Source of the DNA: Eleusine coracana subsp. coracana | Lineage: Eukaryota; Streptophyta; Magnoliopsida; Poales; Poaceae | Assembly (NCBI GenBank): GCA_032690845.1 | Contig: CM064429.1 | Coordinates: 20,851,013-20,915,012, forward strand | Direction of reading: 5' to 3' | DNA: 64,000 bases | In this document: positions 1 to 11,451 of the stretch, one piece after another | Position numbering within the stretch: the first letter of the stretch is position 1 | Layout of the letters: every line of letters begins with the position of its first letter | Translations under genes and position numbers: made by a program | The notes under the pieces: model-generated | Seen by the model: the letters and a program-made list of their open reading frames with translations, nothing else | The model's database searches: none | What the model was told of the DNA's origin: nothing

Positions 1-1391
1 GTTCCCGGTTCTCGTTACCTAGAAATGAACAAGGTGTCAACGCTATCAAAATAACATCGTGTCATGCAATAGGCAATGATCTTATTGTGCTAACAACTTT
101 ATTATTATGTTCTTGAGGACATATGCTTCATAGAAGCAAGTGTACTTATTAACATTTTATGTGCAATCTTCCATACAACACTTAAATAGGGTTATTATAG
201 TTTTGAGAGCAAATAATTCATTTAGTAAAGTAAACATGTGTCTCTGGATAGGAGTGATTTATTATGAATAGGGGCATGTATAAACTTCATTTTCACCAAG
301 TGGCAAGTCCTGGATATTTATAATTTATTTACTAGCATTTTTACAAGTAAAAGTGCTAAATAAATCCTAAGGCATGAACTAATGCATATTCTACCTTATC
401 CAAAAATCAGGATGGTAGATTATTATGAAATAACATTGAATGCCAAAAATCAGAATTAAAATATAGTCCTAGAATCTATAGTGATTTAGTTGGTGTTTTA
501 GCAAGATAATTAATTATTAATTGTACATTTACAGAGGCATCATTTTATTATTTTTCATTAATAGAGCACATCAAGAGGAAACTAACAAAGTTTATTTGGA
601 CTCCATTGAATTTATCTTTTATTTACTATAATGTTTCATAGTTAATCAGCATTTCAGGTATTTTTTGGTTTTCCTGGAGAAAATTATCTTTTATTGAATA
701 AACAACCTAAATACATATTTTTAATTCATATAGCGAGAAATTTTGGATTTTATTTATTTTTTTCTGTGTAGATCTCATCATCACGGTTCTAATGAAGTTG
801 ATTTCACAATTGACAGGCCTGCCAATAATTTTAGATAATTTATCAAAATTAGAAAATGGACAAGTACTTATTAACGTGGGTCACTACCTAGCTTCCTTGG
901 TGCCTACAGTGGCAACCATGCACGCTCGCGTGTTGAGGTCGCTGATGTCTTAGTTCATCTCGCCGGCAGCAACTACCTGAGAGGCACGACCGGATAAGAG
1001 AGCGGCACAAGAAGGGCTTGCAGGACGACGCAGCGAGAGGCAGTCTGCTGGGGCAGGAAGCTGCAGCCTACAAGGACAGAAGCACAACAGCGACATCAAT
1101 GGAGGCAGCTCGCTGTGGGAGAGGATGGGGGATGGACGGGAGACGACGAGGGACCTCGCTGCGGCCTCTGGGCGACAGCGCGAAGGCCATGACAGCTCTC
1201 TGCAGCCGAGACGACGCTGCGGGTCCGACGCGGCTCGGCGCCAGGCGGCGGCGCGGCTGCTGCGGCCGGAGTCGGGGCTGGCAGGGCTCGGTCCTCCGCG
1301 GCTGGACTGGAGGTCGACGACGGCAGCATGGCGCGACGAGTTGGACGGGTTTCACGAACTGGAGCTCTGCTCAGCCATGGCCATGGCAATG

Positions 1392-1434
<43 letters not shown>

Positions 1435-2202
1435 GAATGGGAGGGCAGCTGGGAGGGAGAGGGTGAGACCAGGCGTCGCTTTTGATGGTTCTGCAGCCGG
1501 GGACAGCTCGAGCGCGGGAAAATCAGGGAGCTCTGGTGCTCTGCCAAAGTAGCACGCCGAGCAAGGGAGAAACGGCCGAGAGGGAGGCGAGGGGAAGGCG
1601 TCGGGGAGCGGTCTGGCGCGCGGTGCAGCGAGGTAATGCTTCGGCCATGGCAGGGTGGCGTGCGGGAAAAAAATGATGGCGCGTGGGAGCGGCAGACGAC
1701 GGCAGCGGTGGCGGTGATTCGGCGGGGCAGCGAGGCGATGCATGCGCGGCGAACCCGGGAAGCAGGGAAGCGAGGCATCGACGGGAAAAACGCGCACGCG
1801 CGTGGTCGGTTTAGCCGGGCGCGGCGGGAGGAAGAAGACAAGGAAATTTTGCACTGAGGCCCTTCACGTTTTTAGTTTCGTACAAACAAGTCCCTAGTTC
1901 CTGTTTTAAATCATTTAAAATACTTCTTAAGGTCCAATTGGTTTGGGATTTTTAAACATGGATCCTAGAGATATTTGTGAGGCTCTGGTGGGGTCCATTT
2001 GACCCAAAAGCAATAAAATTAGTTTAGAAAAATATTTGAATTGAAAAAGGTTTCTAAGCCTTAAATAATTATTTGTGGTAATTCCAAATGTGATAAACTT
2101 CTTATTATTGGCCTAAAATTATATTTTACCATTTCCAACATGTTGGTATAATTATTTGGCAGGATGCATCGAAAAATTAAAAGTTATTTCACAACCATGC
2201 TT
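1..2202. other. Unassigned AT-rich then GC-rich DNA
   Basis: Positions 1-900 are AT-rich with no convincing coding frame. Positions about 1018-1855 are GC-rich and open in several frames on both strands, which is what base composition alone would produce. No protein family is recognisable. A GC-rich block next to AT-rich DNA is also seen in the U3 regions of the Tekay-like LTRs elsewhere in the window, for example 43690-44400, so this may be a decayed LTR. That is an inference without a confirmed boundary. Confidence 0.4.
1396..1431. repeat. (AG)18 microsatellite
   Basis: An uninterrupted AG dinucleotide tract of about 36 bases inside the GC-rich block. On the minus strand it would give a Ser-Leu run and on the plus strand an Arg-Glu run, which explains the odd low-complexity reading frames here. 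Confidence 0.95.
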
Positions 2203-3138
2203 TGTCGGGATTTTTATTTGACCTTAATAATTTAAGGCAAAACCACATGCACTCCACAGGATCAAAACTATACACGTAGCGACAAAATAATATACCATTG
2301 TTAATAAAAGCCAAGTAAACATTATACCATTATTACAATAAAGGCTCATTGGTCTAAAGGAAATAACATAATAGTAGCAAACGATTAACTAGCGGAGCGG
2401 GGCTTCCATTCACCATAGGAGTTGTCCGACGGAACACAAGCCTAGTACGGTGCATCCGGGTCGAAATCATCATCATCATTGAAGTTCTCTTGTCCTTCAA
2501 CGTGCGAGTATGTTGAACAACAACATAATATAGTAAGGGTGTGTACTTGTCGTACTCAGCAAGTGGGGGAAATAAAATGACATGCAAGCTAATACCAAAA
2601 AGGCTTTACTCATGTTTAATGCACTATGCATGGCACATTTATAAAAGCAACCTATTTACGTGCAATCTTCAAAGTCCAAACAGAACCAACAAGGATGACA
2701 CAAGCTCATCAGATTTCCAAATCCGACTACTGACTCACCAAGTACCCACCACTTGGCTACCAGAACATCCGACCAACCAGCCATCCCTCTAATCGCGAAG
2801 AAGTCCAAGCTCGCTCTTAACCGTGAGCACGGCTGTCATGATAGTTTTATCCTTACAAGGTTTGCACACATTCACCACGAGTTAATGATCTCCATTGCGC
2901 TTCACACTTGTGCGGTGTGTAGCCAGGTTCATATTGAAAAGCCTTTCAATAGCACCTACTACCCTGTAAACACCCGCTAAGGATTTGCTAAAATGGGGAG
3001 TCTATTTTCCCTCCACCGCATAAACCTCTCTTACGCCATATAACAACCAGATGGTGATACAGTAAATAAGAGAACAAATATTTAATTGGCTAAATCGCAC
3101 CCATTTAAGCCTTGTGGTTGCGCTGTTCAGTTGGGTTA
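2203..3138 (-). mobile_element. Outer Tekay-like LTR, left part
   Basis: The block begins with TGTCGGG and shares features with the LTR at 41380-44725. These are a 'ggcaaaaccacatgc' segment near the start, the 'gtactcagcaagtggggga' segment near 2552, and the 'cgtgagcacggctgt' segment near 2822. It runs without a break into the GGTTA duplication, where the complete Tekay-like element is inserted. The continuation is at 15059. The start is uncertain because the usual TGTCACACCC is not preserved. No PBS lies to its left. Confidence 0.6.
3134..3138. repeat. Target-site duplication GGTTA, left copy
   Basis: GGTTA immediately precedes the left LTR, and an identical GGTTA follows the right LTR at 15054-15058. 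A 5-bp duplication is the usual signature of Ty3/gypsy integration and fixes the element's outer boundaries. Confidence 0.85.
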
Positions 3139-5950
3139 TATGACATCCCCTCCGGGATAACCAGGATCGAGTACAGGAGAACACTCGATGAAGCGAGTTA
3201 CAACAGCACATACATTCTTAGAGGCCCAAAATATATTACATCATGGTATAATACAACCAGGTTTTTGGAAAAACAAGCAAGAGTTTTGCAGCGGAAAAAC
3301 ATTTATTACAACAAAGAGTTTAAAAACTCAAACAAAAGTTTGTTCATTGTTCAAAGACTTTTTCCCAAACTCGATCAACTATCACACTCTCAGAAGCACG
3401 TCTAGCCTTCTACTCTTTAGGGGACGGGATGCGTTCCCACTGGATGGAACCTCCCTCCGGTAGTTGCCCTTCTCCTGGCATGCTCTCGGACCAACCATAA
3501 GGATATGGCTCACCACCTAAGAACAAAATATTATGAACAAAGCCCTAAGTATCTAATATACTCCGCAAGACTGACCCGTCAACATGGCTCCCTAAGGCCG
3601 ACACCTAGAATGCATAGGCCTTTAGCTGGTGGGTTGACTCAGACTTGCGAAAATAGCACTATTAGAGGATATCTATTATCAAATTTTAGCTCAAGATTAT
3701 GTTCATTAATGTTAAGGTTTGCGTCCTGCATCTACTGCAAACATGTTTTGCAAGCAAGAAACGTTTAACTCATCCAACTCTTCTCTTCTCATTACTCTCG
3801 ATTATCTCCATTGTGACGAGCGGTCAAGCGATACTCATTGCTGCGAGCGACAGCGATTCGAACCAATTTCAACCAGCTGGGTAAAACCCGACTACACGAC
3901 ACATACGCACCGTATTGGTCGTATATGACAACATTTCCCACTAACCCCAACCAGAGGTCGATCCGTTTCCAACTCCCCTAGGAATATAGAGACCCCACTT
4001 GATACCCGTTACAGACGTTATCCATGGGCGACCACCATTTCCTTCCCGTGAGACTTCAATCTCACTAACAGCCAGAAAAAGAAAGTTGGCTACGTCCTAC
4101 CACTGAGGTAGTTATGGTACATCAGCTTACTGGGCCCCATATACCAGCATGTAGATCGGTACTGTTCAATACTTGCTCCCTAGGCCATAACGGAGTCCTA
4201 ATTTGACACCGACGGGGCTACCACCTTGCAAGACCCAGTCTTTGCCCTTTCCTCTACGGGGCCCGTCCGGTCTCATCATCATCAACAACTTTCATTTGAA
4301 TTCTCAATATTCTCAATCAACTTAAAGCCTCCATGATTTAAGATCTTCCTACGCAGTACTACCGATATTCCTATGATATATGTTTAGCGCAATCATGACT
4401 CGACTGGTTGTGATAAAAGAAAGAATTTAAAAACATAGATGGAATGCACCGGGGCTTGCCTTGGGATTCGTCTGGATACGACGATGTAGGCTTGGGGTCG
4501 GTCTCGACAATCACCACCTCTGGTCCACTCTCCACAGGCGGCTCGACGATCTTGGATCCTATACGATTCGTCGATACGTCGCGAGTTAGCAGTTGTGATG
4601 CATGAAAGCAAAATGCAATGCTTGAAAATGATGGTTCAATAAAATAGTAGACAAGAACTTAATTACTCTTGTATGAAGTATTTCCTTCTAATTAAAAGTA
4701 ATTAAGCCGATGAATGGAAAGGGATTAACATGCTTTAATCCAAATTAATTACCCTTAATTACCCATTTAATCATAAAATAAAATTATTAAAAAACATTAA
4801 TTAAAGAATTGAACTAATTAACAATTAAAAGGTCATTTCTTAATCTTAATTAAATGCTTGAAAATCATATAAAATAAATATTTAATTTTATTTCACAAAG
4901 TGATAGAGAATAATAATTGGAACTTAGCAAAATTAATCTCACAATTTTAGGAGATCTAAAACTGCAGTTATGAATTTTCAAAGCTTTGGAATTATTTTTA
5001 AAAGAAAAACACGGAATTAGAAAAGGGGCTGCTTTATTTTGGCCTCATGGGCCACGGAGCGGCCCAGCCGCTACTGGACTTAGCCTAGCAGCATGGTGGC
5101 CCAGCCACTCGGCCCAGCTGTGCGAGCACGGCCCAGCTCCAGGGAACTCCCGAGCTCGCCTGCGCGCGCACGACAGCACGACCGCGGTGGCTTGGGCGCG
5201 CTCCCGAGTGAGACTCGACCAACCGAGCTCATGGGCGGGGTAGCACGGCAAAGAAACAGGGCAGGGTTGGCAACGACGATGCTCACCGGAATCAAGGCGA
5301 CGGCGGGCGGCGGAAATAGAGCTCAGCGTCGGCGACGAGTAGAACTGGGATCACGACTCACTCCCCAACAGAAACTAGTCCGGGACCTAACCAAAAGAGG
5401 CGCAAACAAGTGAGCAAGCCTGGTTTGTGAGGAATTTGAATATGATTTGGTGTAGCTCGAGAATTTGAACATGAACAGAGGAGATGCCGGTGCTCACCGA
5501 GAGGGAAAACGGCTTCAATTCGCGAGCTGCGGTGGAAGACTTCAATTGACCACCATGAAGAACTATTGGGAAGTCTTGTGCGGCGGCTTGGGGTTACAAA
5601 ATGGCTCGGAAGGCGATGGCGGCGAATGGAGCTCGAGCTCCAGGCTTGAGCACGTTGCGGTGGGAGAAACAGAGAGGCGAGAGAGAGCCGGGAGAACTGA
5701 GAGAGAGAAAAGAGAATGAGGGAGAGGAGAGAGCGAAGGAAGCCGCGTAAAAATTTTCCCCTCCCCGATAGAAGCGGCAGCGGGACCCGGGCGCAGGGCG
5801 GTGCCGCGTGGCGTGGCGCCTTCGCGCGCGCACGCCAACGCTGCCCTGGCACGGGCAGCGGGCGGTGCTGAGGGCTGGTGACTAACGGGTGGGGCTACGG
5901 GTCCCACTGTGCAGTAAAAGTAATTTTTTTTTTGAAACAGAGATGTCACA
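3139..5950 (-). repeat. 3' LTR of the Tekay-like element
   Basis: This 2.8 kb LTR is a direct repeat of 12456-15053. It ends GATGTCACA directly against the PPT. In the first 200 bases I count about eight differences from the other LTR. It carries a 202-bp segment (about 4389-4590) missing from the other LTR. A GC-rich portion (5040-5860) shows the U3-like composition seen in related LTRs. Confidence 0.88.
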
Positions 5951-5964
5951 GACCTCCCCCCTTA
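5951..5964 (-). other. Polypurine tract
   Basis: Read on the minus strand this is TAAGGGGGGAGGTC, lying directly upstream of the 3' LTR. That is where plus-strand DNA synthesis is primed in LTR retrotransposons. Confidence 0.8.
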
Positions 5965-6000
5965 CAGGAATCTCGTCCCGAGATTCATAAACGTACAGTA

Positions 6001-6414
6001 CTAGGAAGTCGTGGTTTGGAGAAATGCTGGATAATTTGCTTTGAGAAGTTCTTCTTGCTCCCATGTAGCTTCTGCCTCAGAGTGATTACTCCATTGGATC
6101 TTGTAAAATTTGGTAGTTTTGTGCCTTGTCACCCGATCCTTTGTATCAATGATCCTGATCGGATGTTCGTTGTAAGTTAAATTTGGCAACAATTGTTCCA
6201 CTTCTTTAATAACAACGTCCGTCGGTGCCTTCAGACACTTCTTCAGTTGAGATACATGAAAGACATTGTGGACTCCGAAAAGATGTATAGGCAATTCCAA
6301 CCGATAGGCTACGGGTCCACATTGTTCCTGAATAACAAAAGGTCCAATATATCGTGGTGCCAATTTTCCTTTGATTCTGAAACGTTGAACACCTTTTATG
6401 GGAGATATTCGCAA
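6001..6414 (-). pseudogene. C-terminal end of pol with integrase GPF/Y module and chromodomain-like tail
   Basis: The 137 codons include a GPF/Y-type integrase segment (KGKLAPRYIGPF), the FHVSQLKK segment, and a tail with YKIQWSNHSEAEATWEQEE. The tail resembles the chromodomain of plant chromoviruses, thought to steer integration toward heterochromatin. The frame is shifted relative to the integrase core at 6656-7171, and the DNA between them (6415-6655) has several stops. The frame stops just inside the PPT end of the internal region, as expected for the end of pol. Confidence 0.85.
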
Positions 6415-6655
6415 ATATCAGCTGAGTTGTTGAGATTTAGCCCGCTTCAAATTTTGTTGAATTATGCGTACTTATTCTTCAGCCTCTTGTACTGTATCGG
6501 GACCAAAGATTATCCTTTCACCACTTTGAGACCAATTTAGTGGGGTGCGACAGCTTCATCCATATAAGGCTTGGAATGGTGACATCCCAATACTCTCTTG
6601 ATAGCTATTGTTGTAGGAGAATTCTGCCAAGGGTAAGCATTTTTCCCAATCTTTG

Positions 6656-7260
6656 CTATATGTCAATACAGGCTCGGAGCATATCTTCCAGATACTGATT
6701 GATTCGCTCTATTTGCCCATCTGTCTGAGGATGGTAAGCTGAACTTCGAATCAATTGAGTTCCAAGAGACTTATGTAATTGCTCCCAAAATCTGGAAACA
6801 AACTGAGCCCCTCTATCCGAGATAATAGTCCTTGGTATCCCATGTAAGCAGAGAATACAAGATATATAAAGCCCGACATAATTCTCCACAGTATACAGAG
6901 TATGTACTGGGATGAAATGAGCAGACTTGGTTAACCTGTCAACAATAACCCAAATAGAGTTGTGCTTCCGTGGACTTAGTGGTAAGCCAACAATAAAGTC
7001 CATACTAATGTCCTCCCATTTCCACGTAGGAATACTTAAAGGTTGTAGGGGTCCTGCTTGTTTCAAATGGTCAGCCTTTACCCGTCGACATGTATCGCAT
7101 TCGTTGACATACCTCGCTATTTCTCGTTTCATTCTGGTCCACCAAAATCTTTGTTTCAAATCTTGATACATTTTATTTGTTCCAGGATGAATAGATTACT
7201 TGGAAGTATGAGCTTCATCCAAAATTTTCTTACGAAGGTTGAATTTCTTGGGAACTACTA
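6656..7260 (-). pseudogene. Integrase zinc-binding domain and catalytic core
   Basis: The open part (7171 down to 6656) holds the CDTCRRVK half of the HHCC zinc finger and the three catalytic positions: D in SMDFIVG, D in IISDRGAQF and E in TDGQIERIN. The histidine half lies upstream at 7172-7260 and carries an in-frame TAA (AHTSK-stop-SIHPG). The frame is the same as for the RT and RNase H blocks, so these were one polyprotein. Integrase inserts the element's cDNA into chromosomes; this copy is interrupted. Confidence 0.88.
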
Positions 7261-7327
7261 ATCTATTCTTGAACCAAACAATACCTTCATCGTCTTCTCA
7301 GAAACATGTTATATCTCCAATCTTTAA

Positions 7328-8224
7328 TCACCTCCTTATATGTTGTATACCCACATCCTTCTTCTGGGCTATCACAATATCCTCTCGAATGGTGGGATTA
7401 AGTGCCAAGTTGGTTAGTACTCTATATGGAAGAATGCAAAGATTGGGTTCACTCACCCCTTTCTTTAACTCCTTGGTTAGTGACTGAGTGGTGAGATTAT
7501 TGCAATGCACTTTTCGGCTTAAAGCATCTGCCACCACATTTGCTTTACCAGGATGATAATAAAACTCAATCTCATAATTCTTGATTAGTTCCAACCATCT
7601 CCTTTGGCGCATATTCAGATCTGCTTGGGTAAATATGTACTTGAGACTCTTATGGTTCGTGTAGAGATGTACCAGATTTCCCAAAAGATAGTATCACCAA
7701 ATCTTTAGGGCGAGAACCACTGATGCCAATTCCAAATCATGTGTTGGGTAGTGTTTCTCATGCTTCCTAAGTTGTCGTGATGCATATGCAATTACTCGAC
7801 CTCCTTGCATAAGGACACAACCAAGTTCTGTACCCGAAGCATCACAGTAAACATCAAATGGCTTCGTCAAATCTGGTTGGGCTAACACTGGTGTAGAGGT
7901 TAGCAATCTCTTTAAAGTTTGGAAAGCTTCATCACACTCCTTGTTCCATTCATACTTTTGATCTTTCTCCAATAATTTTATCATTGCCTTAGCAATCTTC
8001 GAGAAATTTGGAATAAATCTTCTGTAGTAGCATGCCAATCCTAAAAAGCTTTGGACTTGAGTGACTGACTTTGGTGGTTCCCAATCCAATACCTTCTGAA
8101 CATTGCTTGGATCGACCGCTACGCCTTCTGCTGAAATCACATGACCTAAGAATGGTATCTTCTTCAACCAAAATTCACATTTGCTGAACTTGGCATACAA
8201 TTGGTGATCTCCTAGGCGTTGCAA
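7328..8224 (-). pseudogene. RT connection and RNase H domain of pol
   Basis: Two in-frame pieces (8224-7694 and 7684-7328) are separated by one TGA. The first has the RT thumb segment (SFLGLACYYRRFIPNFS) and the start of RNase H (FDVYCDASGTELGCVL). The second has TNHKSLKYIFTQ and the end of RNase H (GKANVVADALSRK). RNase H removes the RNA strand during reverse transcription. The TGA sits where an Arg codon is expected, which fits CGA to TGA decay. Confidence 0.87.
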
Positions 8225-8230
8225 AATAAT

Positions 8231-9508
8231 TCACAAATGTTGAGCATGCTCCTCTTCTGACTTGGAGTAAATCAGAATATCATCTATAAAAACTACTATG
8301 AATTTATCCAATTCCGGCATGAATACCGAGTTCATCAGGTACATGAAATGTGTTGATGCATTGGTCAGACCAAAAGACATCATCAGATATTCATAGAGTT
8401 CATACCTAGTAGAGAAAGTTGTTTTAGGTATGTCTTCAGCTCTAATTTGAATCTGGTGGTATCTCGAACAAAGATCTATTTTAGAGAATACTTTGGCCCC
8501 CATCAACTGATCAAATAGGATATCAATCCGAGGTAGTGGGTACTTGTTCTTGATAGTAACGGTATTTAAAGGCCGATAATCCACACATAACCTCAATGTT
8601 TGATCCTTCTTCTTGACAAACAAGGCTGGACATCCCCAAGGTGATGAACTTGGACGTATGTATCCCTTGTCTAGTAATTCCTGTAATTGTACCTTCAGCT
8701 CGGCAAGTTCATTGGGAGGCATCCGATAAGATCTTCGAGATATAGGTGTTGTTCCAGGTTGGAGTTCTATCTTGAATTCTATGTCCTGTTCAGGAGGTAA
8801 TCCTGGTAAATCTTCAGGAAAAACATCCGGATATTCGGAGACTATCGGTATCTCTTCCAGACTTTTATCGATGACTTTATTAACCATTGGCAAGAGGGTT
8901 CGTGGGATGGTTAAAGTCAAGCAATCTTGACCATGGATAGGAGAATCCAAATATACGGCTCGAGAAGCTATATCTAGGACTGCTCTATGAAAATTCATCC
9001 ATTGCATCCCAAGAATTGCATCTAATCCTTGCCCTTCCAAAATAATCAAAGATGTAGGATAAACTTTGGTACCCAGTTTTAGTGGCATGTTTGCCACCAT
9101 TTGATTGGCAAGTATTCTACCCCTAGATGTAGAAATAAGATGTGGGCATGATAGTTCAGATGACATGATATGATGATGTTGAACATATGCTTTGCTGATA
9201 AAATTATGAGGAGCTCCGGAATCAAATAATATCATAGCGGGATGATCAGTAATAGAAAACATACCCGCGAGTACTTGTCCTCCTTTCGGTATTTCCTCAA
9301 TCATGGTGAAGTTAGCACGTCCCATTTTCACTTGAGGATTCTTGGGCTGATTTCTCTGTTGATTTGGTCCTGGTCCTTGAGGACGCGGGGCATTAGATGC
9401 CTTTGGTGGATATGGATAACTACGTGCAAAATGTCCGGGACGACCACAATTGTAACAAGGCGGAGCATTCGGCGGTGGTACTGAATAGGTTTGCCGAGGC
9501 TGCTGCAC
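8231..9508 (-). pseudogene. Gag zinc knuckle, protease and reverse transcriptase
   Basis: 425 codons in one frame. Near residue 18 is the nucleocapsid knuckle CYNCGRPGHFARSY, where the final Cys of CCHC is Tyr. Near residue 92 is the aspartic protease motif LFDSGAPHNFIS. From about residue 240 comes RT, with LDKGYIRPSSSPWG, KIDLCSRYHQ (family usually has R and G), and the catalytic box FIDDILIYS near residue 408. A TGA ends the frame in front of the next block. Gag and pol appear to form one continuous polyprotein. Confidence 0.88.
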
Positions 9509-9556
9509 ATTCTGCTGCTGATATGGTGGACGAATTTGATATTGTGGTGGTGGTTG

Positions 9557-10419
9557 CTAAGGTGCCCGATAGATATTTGGGTCGGAAGAGGTAGCACGAT
9601 AGCGCTGACCTATTGGCGAAGTGTACACCAACCTGTACTTGGATGGTCCTCCACTTCCCTGTCCCATTGAAATCCTCTTCTTGTCCTTTGCAACTTTATG
9701 GATACGAAGAGAATCTTCTAGAATAATAGCATCACTAACAAATTCACTGAAGCTAGCAGTCCACATCAGAATGATATGAGACTGCAGTTTTGTGGTTAAT
9801 CCTCCCTTGAATCGGGCTTTCTTCTTGTTCTTCGTATCCACATATTGTGGAGCATACTGGGCAAGATGGTTGAATATCTTAGAGTAAGCATGCACCGTCA
9901 TATCACCTTGCTTTAGTGCCAGAAACTCATTCTGCTTCTGATCTACAAGACCTTCTGGAATATGATGCTCTCGAAAAGCCTTAATAAACTCTACCCAAGT
10001 GAATTGATGATTAGGTGGGTGCATTGCCTTGTAATTTGCCCACCAAGCTCCAGCAATTCCTTGTAATTACTGGGCGGTGAACAAGGTTTTTTGAATATCC
10101 GTGCATGGTATTAACTCCAGCTTGGATTCAATAGTGCGTAGCCAATGATCCGCTTCCAAGGGTTCTCCCGTATCTGAGAAGTAGGCGGACTAGTGGCTAT
10201 AAAGTCCGGGTAAGTTACTTGATTAGCTGAAGCATGGTGACCTTGACGATTCTCTGGTGGTGTTGTATTCCAAACCAATTAACGAAGTAGATCTTCCTGT
10301 GCCACACCAGAGTTTAGTATGGCCGCAATAGCTTGTGCCAAGGTGGGTGGGGGTGGCGGCACTTCTGTCCCTCCACGTTGAGAATTCTCTGCGCCATTTC
10401 CATTTCCTGTTTCAGCCAT
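9557..10419 (-). pseudogene. Gag, N-terminal and capsid regions
   Basis: The likely start is the ATG at 10419 (MAETGNGNGAENSQRGGTEV), followed by a stop at about 10279. Frame-shifted fragments such as EPLEADHWLR and AGAWWANYKAM follow between 10278 and 10025. The open stretch 10024-9557 carries a retrotransposon gag segment (WVEFIKAFREHHIP, QYAPQYVDT). One TAG (Gln expected) separates it from the zinc-knuckle block in the same frame. Gag packages the element RNA in cytoplasmic particles. Confidence 0.83.
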
Positions 10420-10670
10420 TCTATCTAAGAAAAATCTTTTCATTAGTATCTCAATACTTATGTGTGAAACAAGAATAATTGATAACAACATTTCCATGGC
10501 ACAGCTTTACATAAAATAGCAGCTTATTGAAGCATCTTAACATTTGACATAAAGTATGGGTCAACACGCATAGTTTACATCAATTTTATTCATCATGCCA
10601 ACTCGTAGCTACTGCACGTCTACTTCAACCCCTTTTTATTCCTAATGTACACGATACGACTCGATAATGC

Positions 10671-11186
10671 TCACTGTACTGAGTGAAACGTGGAGGTTAC
10701 TTCCTGATCCCTAGAATCCTCCACTTTCGAACCCTCATCCTGTAGTGGCGGAATTTCTGTTGATTCCATTACCGATTCCATATCCATAATTTCCTCTGGT
10801 TCTTCTTCCTCTTCCTGATGTTGTTGTTGCTCAAATTCTTGATTCATCATATTATTATGCATTTGAATTAAATCCCCTTCTAGTTGTTGGATCGTAAGAT
10901 TAGCCGTAGCAAGCTGCTGATCCATGTTCACAAGCTGTTCATCCTCGTCGTTTAATCAGCTCTCTTGAATGACCAACAACTCATCCTTTTCCTGTAGTTG
11001 ATTTTCCAATTCCGCTATACGAGCGTCCTTCTCTTGACACAAATAACATTGCTTCCCTTCCGCTTCATCGATGTCATTACCACCACTGGTCATCTCTACG
11101 GAGCAATAAAATTGGCATGTATCATAATCAGTTTGCAATTTAGTCTGAAACATACTCAACTGAAATAGTTCACTAAAAACATCCAC
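10671..11186 (-). pseudogene. Coiled-coil ORF upstream of Tekay gag (second)
   Basis: Starting at the ATG at 11186, a 172-codon frame is broken by a single TGA (10956-10958) and otherwise continuous. It has a Cys pair (CYLC), a heptad-like segment (ARIAELENQLQEKDELL), a second helical segment (LATANLTIQQLEGDL) and an acidic Gln/Glu-rich tail. I recognise no named family. It lies between the PBS and gag on the coding strand. Some rice Ty3/gypsy elements such as RIRE3 and RIRE8 are, as I recall, described with an extra 'orf0' before gag; this may be related. Confidence 0.6.
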
Positions 11187-11451
11187 TTTTATTCATTAGT
11201 AACATGATACATCAGTTTCTACTACTACCAGTACAAGCTGCCATAGTGGGGGTTAGGTCTACTGTCGACCTACTATACAATCTGATCCATGTCAACAAAA
11301 AATGTGGCGACTATCGCCATCCTACCCAGACACCCATAACTCTAGCCTACTACCTGGTGGCTATACAATCTGACATCCTGTGAGCAAAATGTGGTTACCC
11401 TCCTACTCCTGCTCCACTAATCCTGTCATCCTACCACTATCCTCGCACCAT

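Noticed and set aside
1018..1857. Long overlapping ORFs on both strands in GC-rich DNA
   Set aside because: All are low-complexity, share a (GA)n tract and differ completely by frame. No domain, and open frames on both strands are expected at this base composition.
2354..3928. Several 60-95 codon ORFs
   Set aside because: They lie in LTR sequence present in other copies (for example 12393-13085 repeats 3112-3768) and do not resemble any protein.
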